DNA from: Parvibaculum sp.
Lineage (GTDB): Bacteria > Pseudomonadota > Alphaproteobacteria > Parvibaculales > Parvibaculaceae
DNA length: 22,249 nt
Direction: 5' to 3'
NCBI GenBank assembly: GCA_014359855.1
Contig: JACIYQ010000238.1
Location: 1 to 22,249 of the forward strand
In this document: positions 14,547-22,249 of the stretch, in pieces
Layout of the letters: every line of letters starts with the position of its first letter
How positions within the stretch are numbered: position 1 is the stretch's first letter
Notes under the pieces: model-generated
What the model was told of the DNA's origin: nothing
Databases searched by the model: none
Seen by the model: only the letters and a program-made list of their open reading frames with translations
Program-made: the position numbers and the translations under genes

Positions 14547-15979
14547 TCGGCGGCATCATCGGCGGCCGCGTGAACGGCGGCTTCGCCAAGACGTTTCGAC
14601 AGGTCGGGGAACCGCTTCTCGAAGCGGCCCGTGGCGAGGGGCGAAAGACCGAGATCGAGATGAACGATACCGTCGTCGCCGTCCACGCGGCACCGGACGT
14701 GTGCGTTCGCATGCAGCCAGGCGATCGCCTCGCCCTCATCCGACGGCACATCGAAGTGAACGTGACGCTCTTCATCGACGATGAGGCTGTCGATGAGGGA
14801 AAGAAGCTCTTGCGTGCCCTCCCCCGTCAGCGCGGAAACGGCGACGGTGAGCGGTTCGCGCTGCGCCAGATTGACGGCCGCGTCATGCATTCCGCCGGCG
14901 AGCAGGTCGATCTTGTTCAACACGTCGACGACGTGCTGATTGTTCTGCGCCGTCGACTCCCTTGTGACGCCGAGGGATGCCAGCACCGCCTCGACATCGC
15001 GCTTCTGGATATCCGTTTCCTCATGCGCGGCATCGCGCACATGCAGGATGACCTCGGCCTCCAGAACTTCTTCGAGCGTGGCGCGGAAGGCGGCGACGAG
15101 ATGCGTCGGGAGATCGGAAATGAAACCGACGGTGTCGGACAGGATGATCTTGCGGCCGCTCGGCAGAAGGAGGCTGCGCATCGTCGGGTCGAGCGTGGCG
15201 AACAGGAGATTTTCGGCGAAGACACCGGCCTCCGTCAGCCGGTTGAAAAGCGTCGACTTGCCGGCATTGGTGTATCCGACAAGGGCGACCACGGGATAAG
15301 GCGCTTCGCGTCTCGTCTTCCTGTGAAGCTGGCGCGTGCGTTTCACGGTTTCGAGCTGGCGCTCGATTTTCGTGATGCGCTCCTGAATCAAGCGGCGGTC
15401 GGCCTCGATCTGCGTTTCGCCGGGGCCACCGAGAAAGCCGAAGCCGCCGCGCTGACGCTCCAGATGGGTCCAGCTTCGGACGAGACGGCTCTTCTGGTAG
15501 TTCAGATGCGCGAGCTCGACCTGCAGCGTGCCTTCCCGCGTTCGCGCGCGCTCGCCGAAGATTTCGAGAATGAGACCGGTGCGGTCCAGCACCTTGACGT
15601 TCCAGGCGCGCTCGAGGTTTCGCTGCTGGCCGGGACCGAGGGGGCCATCCACGACGACGAGTTCGACGCGCAGCTCGGCGATCTGCCCCTTCAGCTCATC
15701 GACCTTGCCTTCGCCGAACAATGTCGCCGGGCGCGGCTGCACAAGCGGCACGACAACCGAGCCCACGACGTCGAGAGATATGGCAGCGGCAAGGCCCACG
15801 GCCTCTTCGAGCCTCGACTCCGCAGAACGCGTGGTGGTTCCCGAGCGCTTTGCCTGGTGTTCCGCCGACTTCATCCAGGGCACGAGCACAAAGGTTCGCG
15901 TCGGCTCCTTCGGGGTTACCTGAAAGTTCCTGTCACCGCGCGCGCGGTTCTCCGTCGTGTCCTTGGTCTCTTCGGTCAA
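14543..15979 (-). CDS. hflX: GTPase HflX
   Basis: The 478-residue ribosome-associated GTPase has an N-terminal nucleotide-binding-like domain (LFGEGKVDELKGQI), a coiled linker, the conserved GFLGGPGETQIEADRRLI, and the GTPase domain: G1 GYTNAGKST, G3 DTVGF, G4 NKID, and VSALTGEG as G5. HflX rescues stalled ribosomes under heat stress by splitting subunits. The start appears to be TTG at 15979, since the preceding codon is TGA and the next ATG (15874) would cut into the conserved RTFVLVPW strand. The Shine-Dalgarno is weak. It follows hfq by 26 bases, the classic hfq-hflX pair. Confidence 0.95.
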   Translation of the reverse strand: MTEETKDTTENRARGDRNFQVTPKEPTRTFVLVPWMKSAEHQAKRSGTTTRSAESRLEEAVGLAAAISLDVVGSVVVPLVQPRPATLFGEGKVDELKGQIAELRVELVVVDGPLGPGQQRNLERAWNVKVLDRTGLILEIFGERARTREGTLQVELAHLNYQKSRLVRSWTHLERQRGGFGFLGGPGETQIEADRRLIQERITKIERQLETVKRTRQLHRKTRREAPYPVVALVGYTNAGKSTLFNRLTEAGVFAENLLFATLDPTMRSLLLPSGRKIILSDTVGFISDLPTHLVAAFRATLEEVLEAEVILHVRDAAHEETDIQKRDVEAVLASLGVTRESTAQNNQHVVDVLNKIDLLAGGMHDAAVNLAQREPLTVAVSALTGEGTQELLSLIDSLIVDEERHVHFDVPSDEGEAIAWLHANAHVRCRVDGDDGIVHLDLGLSPLATGRFEKRFPDLSKRLGEAAVHAAADDAAE

Positions 15980-16005
15980 TCAGGGCTCTTTTGGCAGAGG
16001 TCTCT

Positions 16006-16254
16006 TCAGGCCTCGTCACCATTGGCATCGGCTTCAAACAGCTGAACGGGCTGGGCCGGCATAATGGTCGAGATCGCATGCTTATACACGAGCTGCGAAT
16101 GGCCGTCCCGGCGCAACAATACACAAAAGTTGTCGAACCAGGTCACCACGCCCTGAAGCTTGACGCCATTTACCAGAAAGATTGTGAGGGTCGTCTTGTT
16201 CTTGCGAACGTGGTTCAGGAACGTGTCCTGCAAATTATGAGTTTTTTCGTTCAT
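16006..16254 (-). CDS. hfq: RNA chaperone Hfq
   Basis: The 82-residue Sm-like protein forms a hexameric ring that pairs small RNAs with mRNAs. Key parts are the proximal-face Q9, the Sm1 stretch LTIFLVNGVKLQGVVTWFD with K32, and the Sm2 motif YKHAIST (Y57, K58, H59). The short acidic tail EADANGDEA is typical of alphaproteobacteria. ATG 16254 has GGGG eight bases ahead and gives the family start MNEKTHNLQDTFLN. The 214 bases between the aminotransferase gene and hfq carry several hairpins and A-rich tracts, which suggests control of hfq expression at the RNA level. Confidence 0.97.
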   Translation of the reverse strand: MNEKTHNLQDTFLNHVRKNKTTLTIFLVNGVKLQGVVTWFDNFCVLLRRDGHSQLVYKHAISTIMPAQPVQLFEADANGDEA

Positions 16255-16267
16255 GGGTAGGCCCCAT
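16253..16267 (-). promoter_or_regulatory. Hairpin covering the hfq start codon
   Basis: In the hfq message ATGGG and CCCAT form a five-base stem with a five-base loop. The second arm contains the first two bases of the start codon and the first arm lies over the GGGG ribosome site. It competes with the GGCCCCA/TGGGGCC stem next to it. Confidence 0.35.
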
Positions 16268-16320
16268 TTATGAAGTTGAGTGGGGCCGGACACTTGCCGC
16301 GCGGGTCCGGCTTTTTCTTT
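16260..16320 (+). terminator. Terminator-like double hairpin on the strand opposite hfq
   Basis: On the plus strand GGCCCCA (16260-16266) pairs with TGGGGCC (16281-16287), and GCCGGAC (16285-16291) pairs with GTCCGGC (16305-16311), followed directly by TTTTTCTTT. The second is a well-formed intrinsic terminator for plus-strand transcription, yet no plus-strand gene lies upstream nearer than mazG, which ends at 13716. The two stems share bases 16285-16287, so they compete. On the minus strand the same stems lie in the hfq leader. GTCCGGCTTTT recurs at 16371-16381. Confidence 0.5.
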
Positions 16321-16391
16321 GCACCGCCCGTTCCCCAAGGATCGGCGGGCTGCGGCTCGATCCGGTTACAGTCCGGCTTTTCATCTTTTGC

Positions 16392-16421
16392 TGCAAGTGC
16401 GAAATTGACTTCGCACCTGCA
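16392..16421 (-). ncRNA. Twelve-base stem-loop in the dat-hfq gap (leader or 3' UTR structure)
   Basis: TGCAGGTGCGAA and TTCGCACTTGCA pair along twelve bases in the minus-strand RNA, with one G-U wobble and a six-base loop. In the plus-strand RNA the same position would be an A-C mismatch, so the structure favours the hfq coding direction. An A-rich tract GCAAAAGATGAAAAG follows it. It is a structural element of the hfq leader or aminotransferase 3' UTR, not shown to be an independent RNA. Confidence 0.45.
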
Positions 16422-16468
16422 AATCACACCGAATTTATCGGTCTCCGGCGCCTTTTCCCGGTCTTCCG

Positions 16469-17323
16469 TCAGGAAAGCTCGCCAAACCGGCCATAAGCCT
16501 CCCGCAAGCGGAGCGTTGTCGACCCCGGAGCGGCATTGCCGATGGGGTGCCCGTCGATGCGGACCACAGGAATAATTATGGCGGAGGAGGCGCTGATGAA
16601 GGCCTCGCGCGCGGATTTCGCCTCTTCGGGCGTGAAAGGCCGCTCCACGACCTCCAGCCCTTCCGCCCTTGCTGCCTGCAGCAGGACGCGGCGCGTGACG
16701 CCGCTCAGGATGTCCGGCCCCTCCGGCCGCGTGATGAGGCGCCCTTCCCTGTCCACGATCCAGGCGTTCGTGGAGGCGCCTTCGGTGACGAAGCCTTCCG
16801 CGTCGACGAGCCAGGCCTCATAGGCGCCCGCCTCGCGCGCCGCTTGCTTTGCGAGCACGTTGGGCAAGAGTGCGACGGATTTGATGTCGCGGCGCGCCCA
16901 GCGCTGGTCGGGCATGGTCAGCACCTCGACGCCCCTGGCGGCCGAGAGCGCCACACGCGCCTCGTTGAGCCGTTTGGCGGTGACGACGAGCGATGCCTGC
17001 GCGTCTGCCGGAAAGGGATGGTCGCGCGGGGCGACGCCGCGCGTCACCTGGAAATAGACCATGCCGTTCGCAATGCGGTTGCGCCGGACCACTTCGCGAA
17101 GAATGACCTTCAGCGCGGAAAGGGAGACGGGCATATCCATTCGCAGTTCGCGGAGAGAGCGCTGCAGCCGTTCGAGATGGAGCTTCTCGTCCATGAGCTT
17201 GCCGCCGCGAATACCGCAAACCTCGTAGATTCCGTCCGCGAATTGATATCCGCGGTCCTCGATGTGAACGCTCGCTTCCGCGTGGCGGAGATAGCGGCCG
17301 TTGACATAGGCGATGCGCGACAA
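16469..17323 (-). CDS. dat: D-amino-acid aminotransferase (class IV PLP enzyme)
   Basis: The 284-residue protein is a fold-type IV transaminase. The PLP lysine is K148 in RRDIKSVALLPNVLAKQ, and the cofactor glutamate follows in FVTEGASTN. The start MSRIAYVNGRYLRHAEASVHIEDRG and the DIKSxxLLPNVL pattern fit D-alanine aminotransferase, which makes D-glutamate and other D-amino acids. A branched-chain or aminodeoxychorismate lyase role is less likely. The start is TTG at 17323 with AAAGGA eight bases ahead; no suitable ATG is near. It follows trkA by 16 bases. A dat gene between trkA and hfq is common in Rhizobiales. Confidence 0.9.
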   Translation of the reverse strand: MSRIAYVNGRYLRHAEASVHIEDRGYQFADGIYEVCGIRGGKLMDEKLHLERLQRSLRELRMDMPVSLSALKVILREVVRRNRIANGMVYFQVTRGVAPRDHPFPADAQASLVVTAKRLNEARVALSAARGVEVLTMPDQRWARRDIKSVALLPNVLAKQAAREAGAYEAWLVDAEGFVTEGASTNAWIVDREGRLITRPEGPDILSGVTRRVLLQAARAEGLEVVERPFTPEEAKSAREAFISASSAIIIPVVRIDGHPIGNAAPGSTTLRLREAYGRFGELS

Positions 17324-17339
17324 GGGACGTTCCTTTGGC

Positions 17340-18716
17340 TCAGAAGAATTCGAGGCTGACGCGGAACATCTGTTCCACCTTCCTCACCTGATCGGAGCGG
17401 GCGAAGAGGACGACGCGGTCCCCGGCCTCGATCTCGGTGCCGCCCCGGGGAATGATGACTTCCTCGTCCCGGATGACCGCGCCGACGAGGATGCCGTCCG
17501 GCAGGTTCACCTCGCGCAGGGGCTTGCCCACGAGGGTCGAGGTTTCGAGCGCTTCGGCCTCGATCACCTCGGCGGCGCCGTCATGCACGGACTGCAGGCC
17601 GCGAATGCGGCCGCGGCGGACATGCTGCAAAACGGTAGAGACAGTGGCGCCGCGCGGGTTGATGAAGGCGTCGATGCCGAGCGACCGCATCAGCGGCGCA
17701 TAGGTGTTGTTGTTGATGAGCGCCATGGTGCGCTGGCAGCCTTCGCGCTTGGCGACGACGCAGGAGAGAATGTTCGTCTGGTCGCTGTTCGTGAGCGTGA
17801 CAAGCGTTTCCGTTTCCGCAATGCCCGCTTCCTGAAGAAGTTCGGGATCGAGGCCGCTGCCGTGCAGCACGATCGAGCGTTTCAACCGGTCGGCGGCCTG
17901 AACGGCCTTCTCGCGGTCGCTTTCGATGAGCTTCACGCGCGTTCCGGGATGGTTTTCCTCGAGTTCGCGGGCGACATGGAGACCGATATTTCCCGCGCCG
18001 ACGATGATGATGCGCCGGGCAGCGACCTCCTCATGGCCGAAAATGCCGAGCGTGCGGCGAACGTCGCGCACATCCGAGGCGAAATAGGCTTCGTCGCCGA
18101 CGAGCATGGGATCGTCGCTCTGGGGTACGAAGAGTTCGCCATTGCGGACGATGCCGACGACCCGCGAGCGCAGGTCCGGGAAAAGATCCGTCAACTGGCG
18201 CAGCGGCGTGTTCACGATCGGGCAGTCTTCCTCCAGCGACACGCCGACCACATTCACCTTGCCCTCCGCAAAGCTGAGAATATCGAAGGCACCCGGCACG
18301 GCTAGGCGGCGCAGGACCGCCTTGCCGACTTCGAGTTCGGGCGAAATGATGACGTCGATCGGCAGGTGATCCTGCGCGAAGAGATCCTGGAAGCCCGGCT
18401 GCAGGTAGCTCTGGGACCTCACGCGCGCGATCTTCGTGGGTACATTGAAGACCGAATGCGCGACCTGGCAGGCAATCATGTTCACTTCGTCGTGAAAGGT
18501 GACGGCAATGAGCATGTCGGCGGAGGCGGCTCCCGCCCGTTCCAGCACGTCGGGGTGCGCACCGTGTCCGACGATGGCGCGGACATCGAGCGTGTCGGAA
18601 ATCTGATGAACGAGCTGCGGCGACTGATCGATCACCGTCACGTCGTTCTGCTCGGAAGCGAGCTGGCGCGCAATGCCGAAGCCCACTTGCCCGGCCCCGC
18701 AGACAATTACCTTCAT
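17340..18716 (-). CDS. trkA: Trk potassium uptake regulatory protein TrkA
   Basis: The 458-residue peripheral membrane protein binds NAD(H) and gates the TrkH/TrkG potassium channel. It has two RCK halves. The first opens MKVIVCGAGQVGFGIARQL with GAGQVG at residues 7-12. The second opens IIIVGAGNIGLHVAREL at about 235. Each is followed by a smaller TrkA_C part, ending in DRVVLFARSDQVRKVEQMF. ATG 18716 gives the family start; an upstream in-frame extension lacks family similarity. There is no strong Shine-Dalgarno. It lies 37 bases after ntrX in the usual order. Confidence 0.96.
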   Translation of the reverse strand: MKVIVCGAGQVGFGIARQLASEQNDVTVIDQSPQLVHQISDTLDVRAIVGHGAHPDVLERAGAASADMLIAVTFHDEVNMIACQVAHSVFNVPTKIARVRSQSYLQPGFQDLFAQDHLPIDVIISPELEVGKAVLRRLAVPGAFDILSFAEGKVNVVGVSLEEDCPIVNTPLRQLTDLFPDLRSRVVGIVRNGELFVPQSDDPMLVGDEAYFASDVRDVRRTLGIFGHEEVAARRIIIVGAGNIGLHVARELEENHPGTRVKLIESDREKAVQAADRLKRSIVLHGSGLDPELLQEAGIAETETLVTLTNSDQTNILSCVVAKREGCQRTMALINNNTYAPLMRSLGIDAFINPRGATVSTVLQHVRRGRIRGLQSVHDGAAEVIEAEALETSTLVGKPLREVNLPDGILVGAVIRDEEVIIPRGGTEIEAGDRVVLFARSDQVRKVEQMFRVSLEFF

Positions 18717-18753
18717 GATGAGGATTTCCCGTTTTTGCGCATCGTCAGACAGA

Positions 18754-20148
18754 TCAGGCCGGCACGTCGGGCCGGTTGGCAGCCGCAACGCCGAGCGACT
18801 TCAGCTTCCGGTGAAGCGCGGAACGCTCCATGCCGATGAAGGCCGCCGTGCGCGAAATGTTGCCCCCGAAACGGCTGATCTGGGCCATCAGGTATTCGCG
18901 CTCGAAGGTTTCGCGCGCTTCCCTGAGCGGCAGCGCCATGATGTGTTCGCCGCCCGCGCCGTTCACCGTCATTTGCGCAGAGGCGCCGACTTCGGCCGGA
19001 AGCATGTCGGCCGTCACCATGGCGCTCGGATCGCCGGAAGAGAGGATCAGAAGCCGCTCGATATTGTTCCGCAACTGGCGGACGTTCCCCGGCCAGTCAT
19101 GGGCCTGCAATGCGGCCATCGCATCGTCGGATACACGCCGCACCGGCAGACCCGTCGCATTGGAGATCAACCCCATGAAGTGTTCCACGAGAAGCGGAAT
19201 GTCCTCGCGGCGCGCGGCAAGCGGCGGCACGACGATCGGTACCACGTTCAGACGATGATAGAGGTCTTCCCTGAAGCGCCCCTTCGATATCTCATCGAGA
19301 AGATCACGGCTCGACGAGGATACGACGCGCACATCCACCTTCACGCGCGCACCGCCGCCAACCCGTTCGAAAGTCTGGTCGACCAGGACGCGGAGAATTT
19401 TGCTCTGTGTCTCTATCGGCATTTCCGACACTTCGTCGAGAAAGAGCGTACCGCCATGCGCCTGCTCGAAAACGCCGACCTTGCGCGGCCCCGAAGCGCT
19501 TTCCTCGGTTCCGAAAAGTTCGACTTCCATGCGCTCGGGCGCCATGTTCGCGGCATTGAGTGCGACGAAGGAATGACTGGACCGGCGGGAGCGTGCATGC
19601 AGCAGCCGCGCGACGACCTCCTTGCCAGATCCCGCAGGCCCGGAAATCAGCACCCGGCTGTTCGTCGGCGCCACCTTGTCCACGGTCTGACGGACCTGCG
19701 CGATCGCAGACGAGGCGCCGACGAGCGTCGTATCGTCGCCCACGCGCACGCGGAGTTCGCTGTTTTCGCGACGCAGCCGGAAGGCCTCGATGGCGCGCTG
19801 GACGACGAGGATCAGCCTGTCCGCCTTGAACGGCTTTTCGATGAAGTCGTAAGCGCCCTGCTTGATCGCGGAGACGGCGGTTTCGATGTTCCCGTGGCCG
19901 CTGATGATCACGACCGGCAAATCCGGATGACGCTCACGAATCACATCGAGCAATTCCAGACCGTCGAGCCTGCTGCCCTGGAGCCAGATGTCGAGAACGA
20001 CAAGGCCCGGACGGCGCGCCTCGATTGCAGCGAGCGCCCGGTCGCTGTCGCCGGCACTGCGCGTGTCGTAGCCTTCGTCGTTCAGGATGCCCGATATCAG
20101 TTCGCGGATATCGTTTTCATCGTCGACTATCAGAATATCAGACGCCAT
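18754..20148 (-). CDS. ntrX: NtrX response regulator (NtrC family)
   Basis: The 464-residue regulator has a receiver (D53 in VVLDIWLQG; lysine in FIEKPF), an AAA+ domain (Walker A GPAGSGKEV at 170-178, Walker B GGTLFLDE) and a Fis-type helix-turn-helix at the C-terminus (GGNISRTAAFIGMERSALHRKL). The sigma-54 contact loop GAFTGA is missing: the place reads ELFGTEESASGPRKVGVFE (210-228). NtrX proteins often lack it, so it may act without sigma-54. The start ATG overlaps the ntrY end by 11 bases and has GAGG ahead. NtrX is the partner of NtrY in nitrogen and redox control and cell-envelope functions in alphaproteobacteria. Confidence 0.96.
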   Translation of the reverse strand: MASDILIVDDENDIRELISGILNDEGYDTRSAGDSDRALAAIEARRPGLVVLDIWLQGSRLDGLELLDVIRERHPDLPVVIISGHGNIETAVSAIKQGAYDFIEKPFKADRLILVVQRAIEAFRLRRENSELRVRVGDDTTLVGASSAIAQVRQTVDKVAPTNSRVLISGPAGSGKEVVARLLHARSRRSSHSFVALNAANMAPERMEVELFGTEESASGPRKVGVFEQAHGGTLFLDEVSEMPIETQSKILRVLVDQTFERVGGGARVKVDVRVVSSSSRDLLDEISKGRFREDLYHRLNVVPIVVPPLAARREDIPLLVEHFMGLISNATGLPVRRVSDDAMAALQAHDWPGNVRQLRNNIERLLILSSGDPSAMVTADMLPAEVGASAQMTVNGAGGEHIMALPLREARETFEREYLMAQISRFGGNISRTAAFIGMERSALHRKLKSLGVAAANRPDVPA

Positions 20149-22249
20149 TAACAGCCTCTTCGCTTACGTCGCCGGCAACGTCATTAACGTTGCGCGTTTC
20201 CCCATGTCTTCCACTGCTTTCGGCGTGGCGCCGGCGGGGGAAGACGAGACGCACGCGGGCGCCGCTCTCCCATCCCTCATCGGCCGGTGCGTCTTCCAGC
20301 ACCAGCTCTCCTCCATGGTCTTCCATCACCTTGTTGACGATCGCGAGCCCGAGGCCCGTGCCTTTGGCATGCGTCGTCATGTAGGGTTCGGTCAGCCGGG
20401 ACCTGTTGTTGTCCGGCAGTCCGCAGCCTGAATCCGTTGCCACGATCGTGACGCTGTTCTCGCCGGGAAGAATGTTCAACTGAATGCGGCCGATTTTCCC
20501 CTGGGACGCGCGCAGCGCTTCCGCGTCTTCCTCGTCTTCGCCATCATCGTGTCCGCGGATCGCCTCCGCCGCGTTCTTCAGGATGTTCGTCAGCGCCTGA
20601 CTGACGAGCCGTCCATCGCACTCGACGATGGTCTGTTCCTCGGGCAGCGTGAGATCGTATTCGATTTCGGGATGACCGATCCGCTGAAGGAAGACCGCCT
20701 GACGCAGTATTTCGTTCAGGTCGAGAGGCTTGAAGGAAGCAGACGGCATGCGGGCGAAGGAGGAGAACTCGTCCACCATGCGGCCAATGTCGCTCACCTG
20801 CCGGATGATGGTCTGCGTGCATTGCTCGAAAATGTCGGGATCGGATTTGATTTCCTTGCCGTATTTCCGGCGCAGACGCTCCGCCGACAGCTGAATGGGC
20901 GTCAACGGGTTCTTGATTTCATGCGCGATACGCCGCGCAACATCCGCCCAGGCGGAGGTGCGCTGCGCCCTGACGAGTTCGGTAATGTCGTCGAATGTGA
21001 GCACGAACCCGCCCTGCCCCGAATCCGTCATTTCGCGCGTCACGCGGACGTTGAGCGTCCGGTCCTGTCCGCCTTCCGGAATGATCACCTGTGCCTGCGC
21101 GGTGCGATCCGGATGTGCACGGGCGTCCGCGACTGCCGGCGCCATTTCGGGAATTACCGTCGCGAGGGAGCGTCCGAGAAGCCTGGCTTCCGTGAAATTG
21201 AAGAAGCGGAGCGCCGCGCGGTTGGCATGCGTCACGCGGCCTTCATTGTCGAGACCGAACACGCCGGCACTCACACCCGAGAGCACCGCTTCGGTGAACT
21301 GACGGCGTTCGTCCAGCTGGTGGTTCGCCTCAATCAGGTCGTTGCGCTGGCTTTCGAGCTGGCTCGTCATCCGGTTGAAAGCGCCGCTGAGCATGTCGAG
21401 TTCGTCGCCCGTACCGCTCACCGGGACCCGGGCCCGCAGATCGCCGACGCTAACGCGCTCGGCCGCACGTACCAGCCGGGAGATCGGATCGACGATCCTG
21501 TTCGCGGCCCACAGGCCGAGCCAGATCGCCGCCAGAAGCGTGATCAAGGCCACAGTGACGTAGATGAGCGCGAAGGTGATCTGGAACTGGCTACGGCGGG
21601 TTTCGAGGCTTTCATATTCGGTGACGGCCGCGCGCGTTTCCGCGAGGTGCTCCAGAACCTGTGCGTCCACGAAGCGGGCAACATAGAGATAAGTGCCGTC
21701 GACGGAAGGTAGCGCCACGAGCGCGCGTATCTGGTTGTGATCCTCGACGATGAAGAGGCCCACATCGTCTTTCCGCGCGGTGACGAAATAGCTTTCCGCC
21801 GGCATGCCGACGTCGACGCTTCCGCCCGCCTTTGCGAGAATGCGGCCATCCAACTTGATGACATAGGCGCCATGCAGCGAACGCAGACGCATCTGGCCGG
21901 TCAGGAGGCGAAAGAAATAGGCCGGATCGCTCGATATAAGCGTCGCTTCGCGGTCGAGGTCGGTCGCCATGGCGAGCGTGTCGCCGCGAAGCACCTGCCT
22001 GTGTTCGTTCAGGTAGGCCTCGGCGACCGTTTCCGCATTGGAGATGATGAGCTGCGCCCGCTCGCCGAACCAGGTGTCCAGGCCGCGATTGAGCGTAACC
22101 GCCGCAAAGACGGCGACGATGATCGCCGGCATGACGGCGACGACCGCGAACATGGTCACGAGGCGCGCGTGAAGTTTCGCGCCCGCCGTGCCGCTGACAC
22201 GCGCGAGAATGACCCGGATCAGGCGCCAGAAGATGAGCGCGAAGAGGAC
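20138..22249 (-). CDS. ntrY: NtrY membrane histidine kinase (5' end beyond window)
   Basis: The frame is open to the right edge, giving 703 residues of a protein whose N-terminal part is missing. Visible in order are: the end of one membrane helix, the helix MFAVVAVMPAIIVAVFAAVT, a periplasmic sensor region of about 230 residues, the helix IYVTVALITLLAAIWLGLWA, a HAMP domain, a PAS domain (FTEAVLSGVSAGVFGLDNEG), the phosphoacceptor DVARRIAHEIKNPLTPIQL, and a HATPase domain (LTNILKNAAEAI, DSGCGLPD, GTGLGLAIV). The HEIKNPL box and layout match NtrY. A 20-residue acidic insert (GHDDGEDEEDAEALRASQGK) sits just after the N-box. ntrB and ntrC usually lie further upstream. Confidence 0.95.
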   Translation of the reverse strand, partial: VLFALIFWRLIRVILARVSGTAGAKLHARLVTMFAVVAVMPAIIVAVFAAVTLNRGLDTWFGERAQLIISNAETVAEAYLNEHRQVLRGDTLAMATDLDREATLISSDPAYFFRLLTGQMRLRSLHGAYVIKLDGRILAKAGGSVDVGMPAESYFVTARKDDVGLFIVEDHNQIRALVALPSVDGTYLYVARFVDAQVLEHLAETRAAVTEYESLETRRSQFQITFALIYVTVALITLLAAIWLGLWAANRIVDPISRLVRAAERVSVGDLRARVPVSGTGDELDMLSGAFNRMTSQLESQRNDLIEANHQLDERRQFTEAVLSGVSAGVFGLDNEGRVTHANRAALRFFNFTEARLLGRSLATVIPEMAPAVADARAHPDRTAQAQVIIPEGGQDRTLNVRVTREMTDSGQGGFVLTFDDITELVRAQRTSAWADVARRIAHEIKNPLTPIQLSAERLRRKYGKEIKSDPDIFEQCTQTIIRQVSDIGRMVDEFSSFARMPSASFKPLDLNEILRQAVFLQRIGHPEIEYDLTLPEEQTIVECDGRLVSQALTNILKNAAEAIRGHDDGEDEEDAEALRASQGKIGRIQLNILPGENSVTIVATDSGCGLPDNNRSRLTEPYMTTHAKGTGLGLAIVNKVMEDHGGELVLEDAPADEGWESGARVRLVFPRRRHAESSGRHGETRNVNDVAGDVSEEAVNGV

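Noticed and set aside
14249..16045. A 598-codon plus-strand open frame opposite the phosphatase and hflX genes
   Set aside because: The minus-strand genes have full catalytic motifs; the plus-strand product is Arg/Glu/Asp-rich with no recognisable domain, typical of an antisense shadow.
16276..16395. A 38-codon minus-strand frame in the hfq leader, starting ATGAAAAGCCGG
   Set aside because: It has no Shine-Dalgarno, an Arg/Ser-rich product and lies in hairpin-forming sequence; a leader peptide cannot be excluded but is not supported.
18673..20151. A 492-codon plus-strand open frame opposite ntrX
   Set aside because: ntrX carries receiver, AAA+ and Fis motifs; the opposite frame is a composition effect.

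Overview
The window looks like chromosomal DNA of a GC-rich alphaproteobacterium, most likely of the order Rhizobiales (Hyphomicrobiales). Two things support this: the gene order ntrY-ntrX-trkA-dat-hfq-hflX, which is a conserved alphaproteobacterial arrangement, and a FixL/FixJ/FixK oxygen-response cluster. A Parvibaculum-like organism would fit, but genus is a guess. I see no tRNA, rRNA, CRISPR array, transposase or phage gene. All genes share similar base composition.

Layout. (1) 1-1568, minus strand: the start of a phosphonate/phosphate-type ABC importer operon, phnC then phnD, with phnD running off the left edge. (2) 1742-6280, plus strand: a housekeeping run holB, metG, tatD and a metallo-beta-lactamase-fold hydrolase. 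The last three genes are joined by ATGA overlaps, and a palindromic intergenic repeat lies between holB and metG. (3) 6461-10430, minus strand: an oxygen-signalling block. In transcription order it holds a 95-residue two-helix membrane protein, a DUF3775-like protein, the haem-PAS kinase FixL, its regulator FixJ, a stand-alone receiver domain and a FixK-type Crp/Fnr regulator. (4) 10635-13716, plus strand: a GloC/YcbL-type glyoxalase II, a GPH-family (MFS_2) sugar:cation symporter and mazG. (5) 13713-22249, minus strand: ntrY (5' end beyond the right edge), ntrX, trkA, a D-amino-acid aminotransferase, hfq, hflX and an inositol-monophosphatase-family gene that meets mazG tail to tail with overlapping stop codons.

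How the parts work together. FixL should sense oxygen through the haem PAS domain and phosphorylate FixJ. FixJ would then activate fixK and perhaps the lone receiver gene, and FixK would control low-oxygen genes at TTG-N8-CAA-type sites. The lone receiver is well placed to act as a competing phosphoryl acceptor. NtrY/NtrX is a second two-component pair, usually tied to nitrogen or redox control, with trkA (potassium uptake) behind it. Hfq sits behind an unusually structured leader.

Most genes here are recognisable families. The less ordinary parts are the composition of the Fix block, the structured DNA in front of hfq (including a terminator-like element on the strand opposite hfq), a two-part inverted repeat in front of phnC, and the palindromic repeat in front of metG. 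I did not find a clearly new multi-gene system. The best candidates for undescribed biology are the Fix-linked small proteins with the lone receiver, and the hfq leader.
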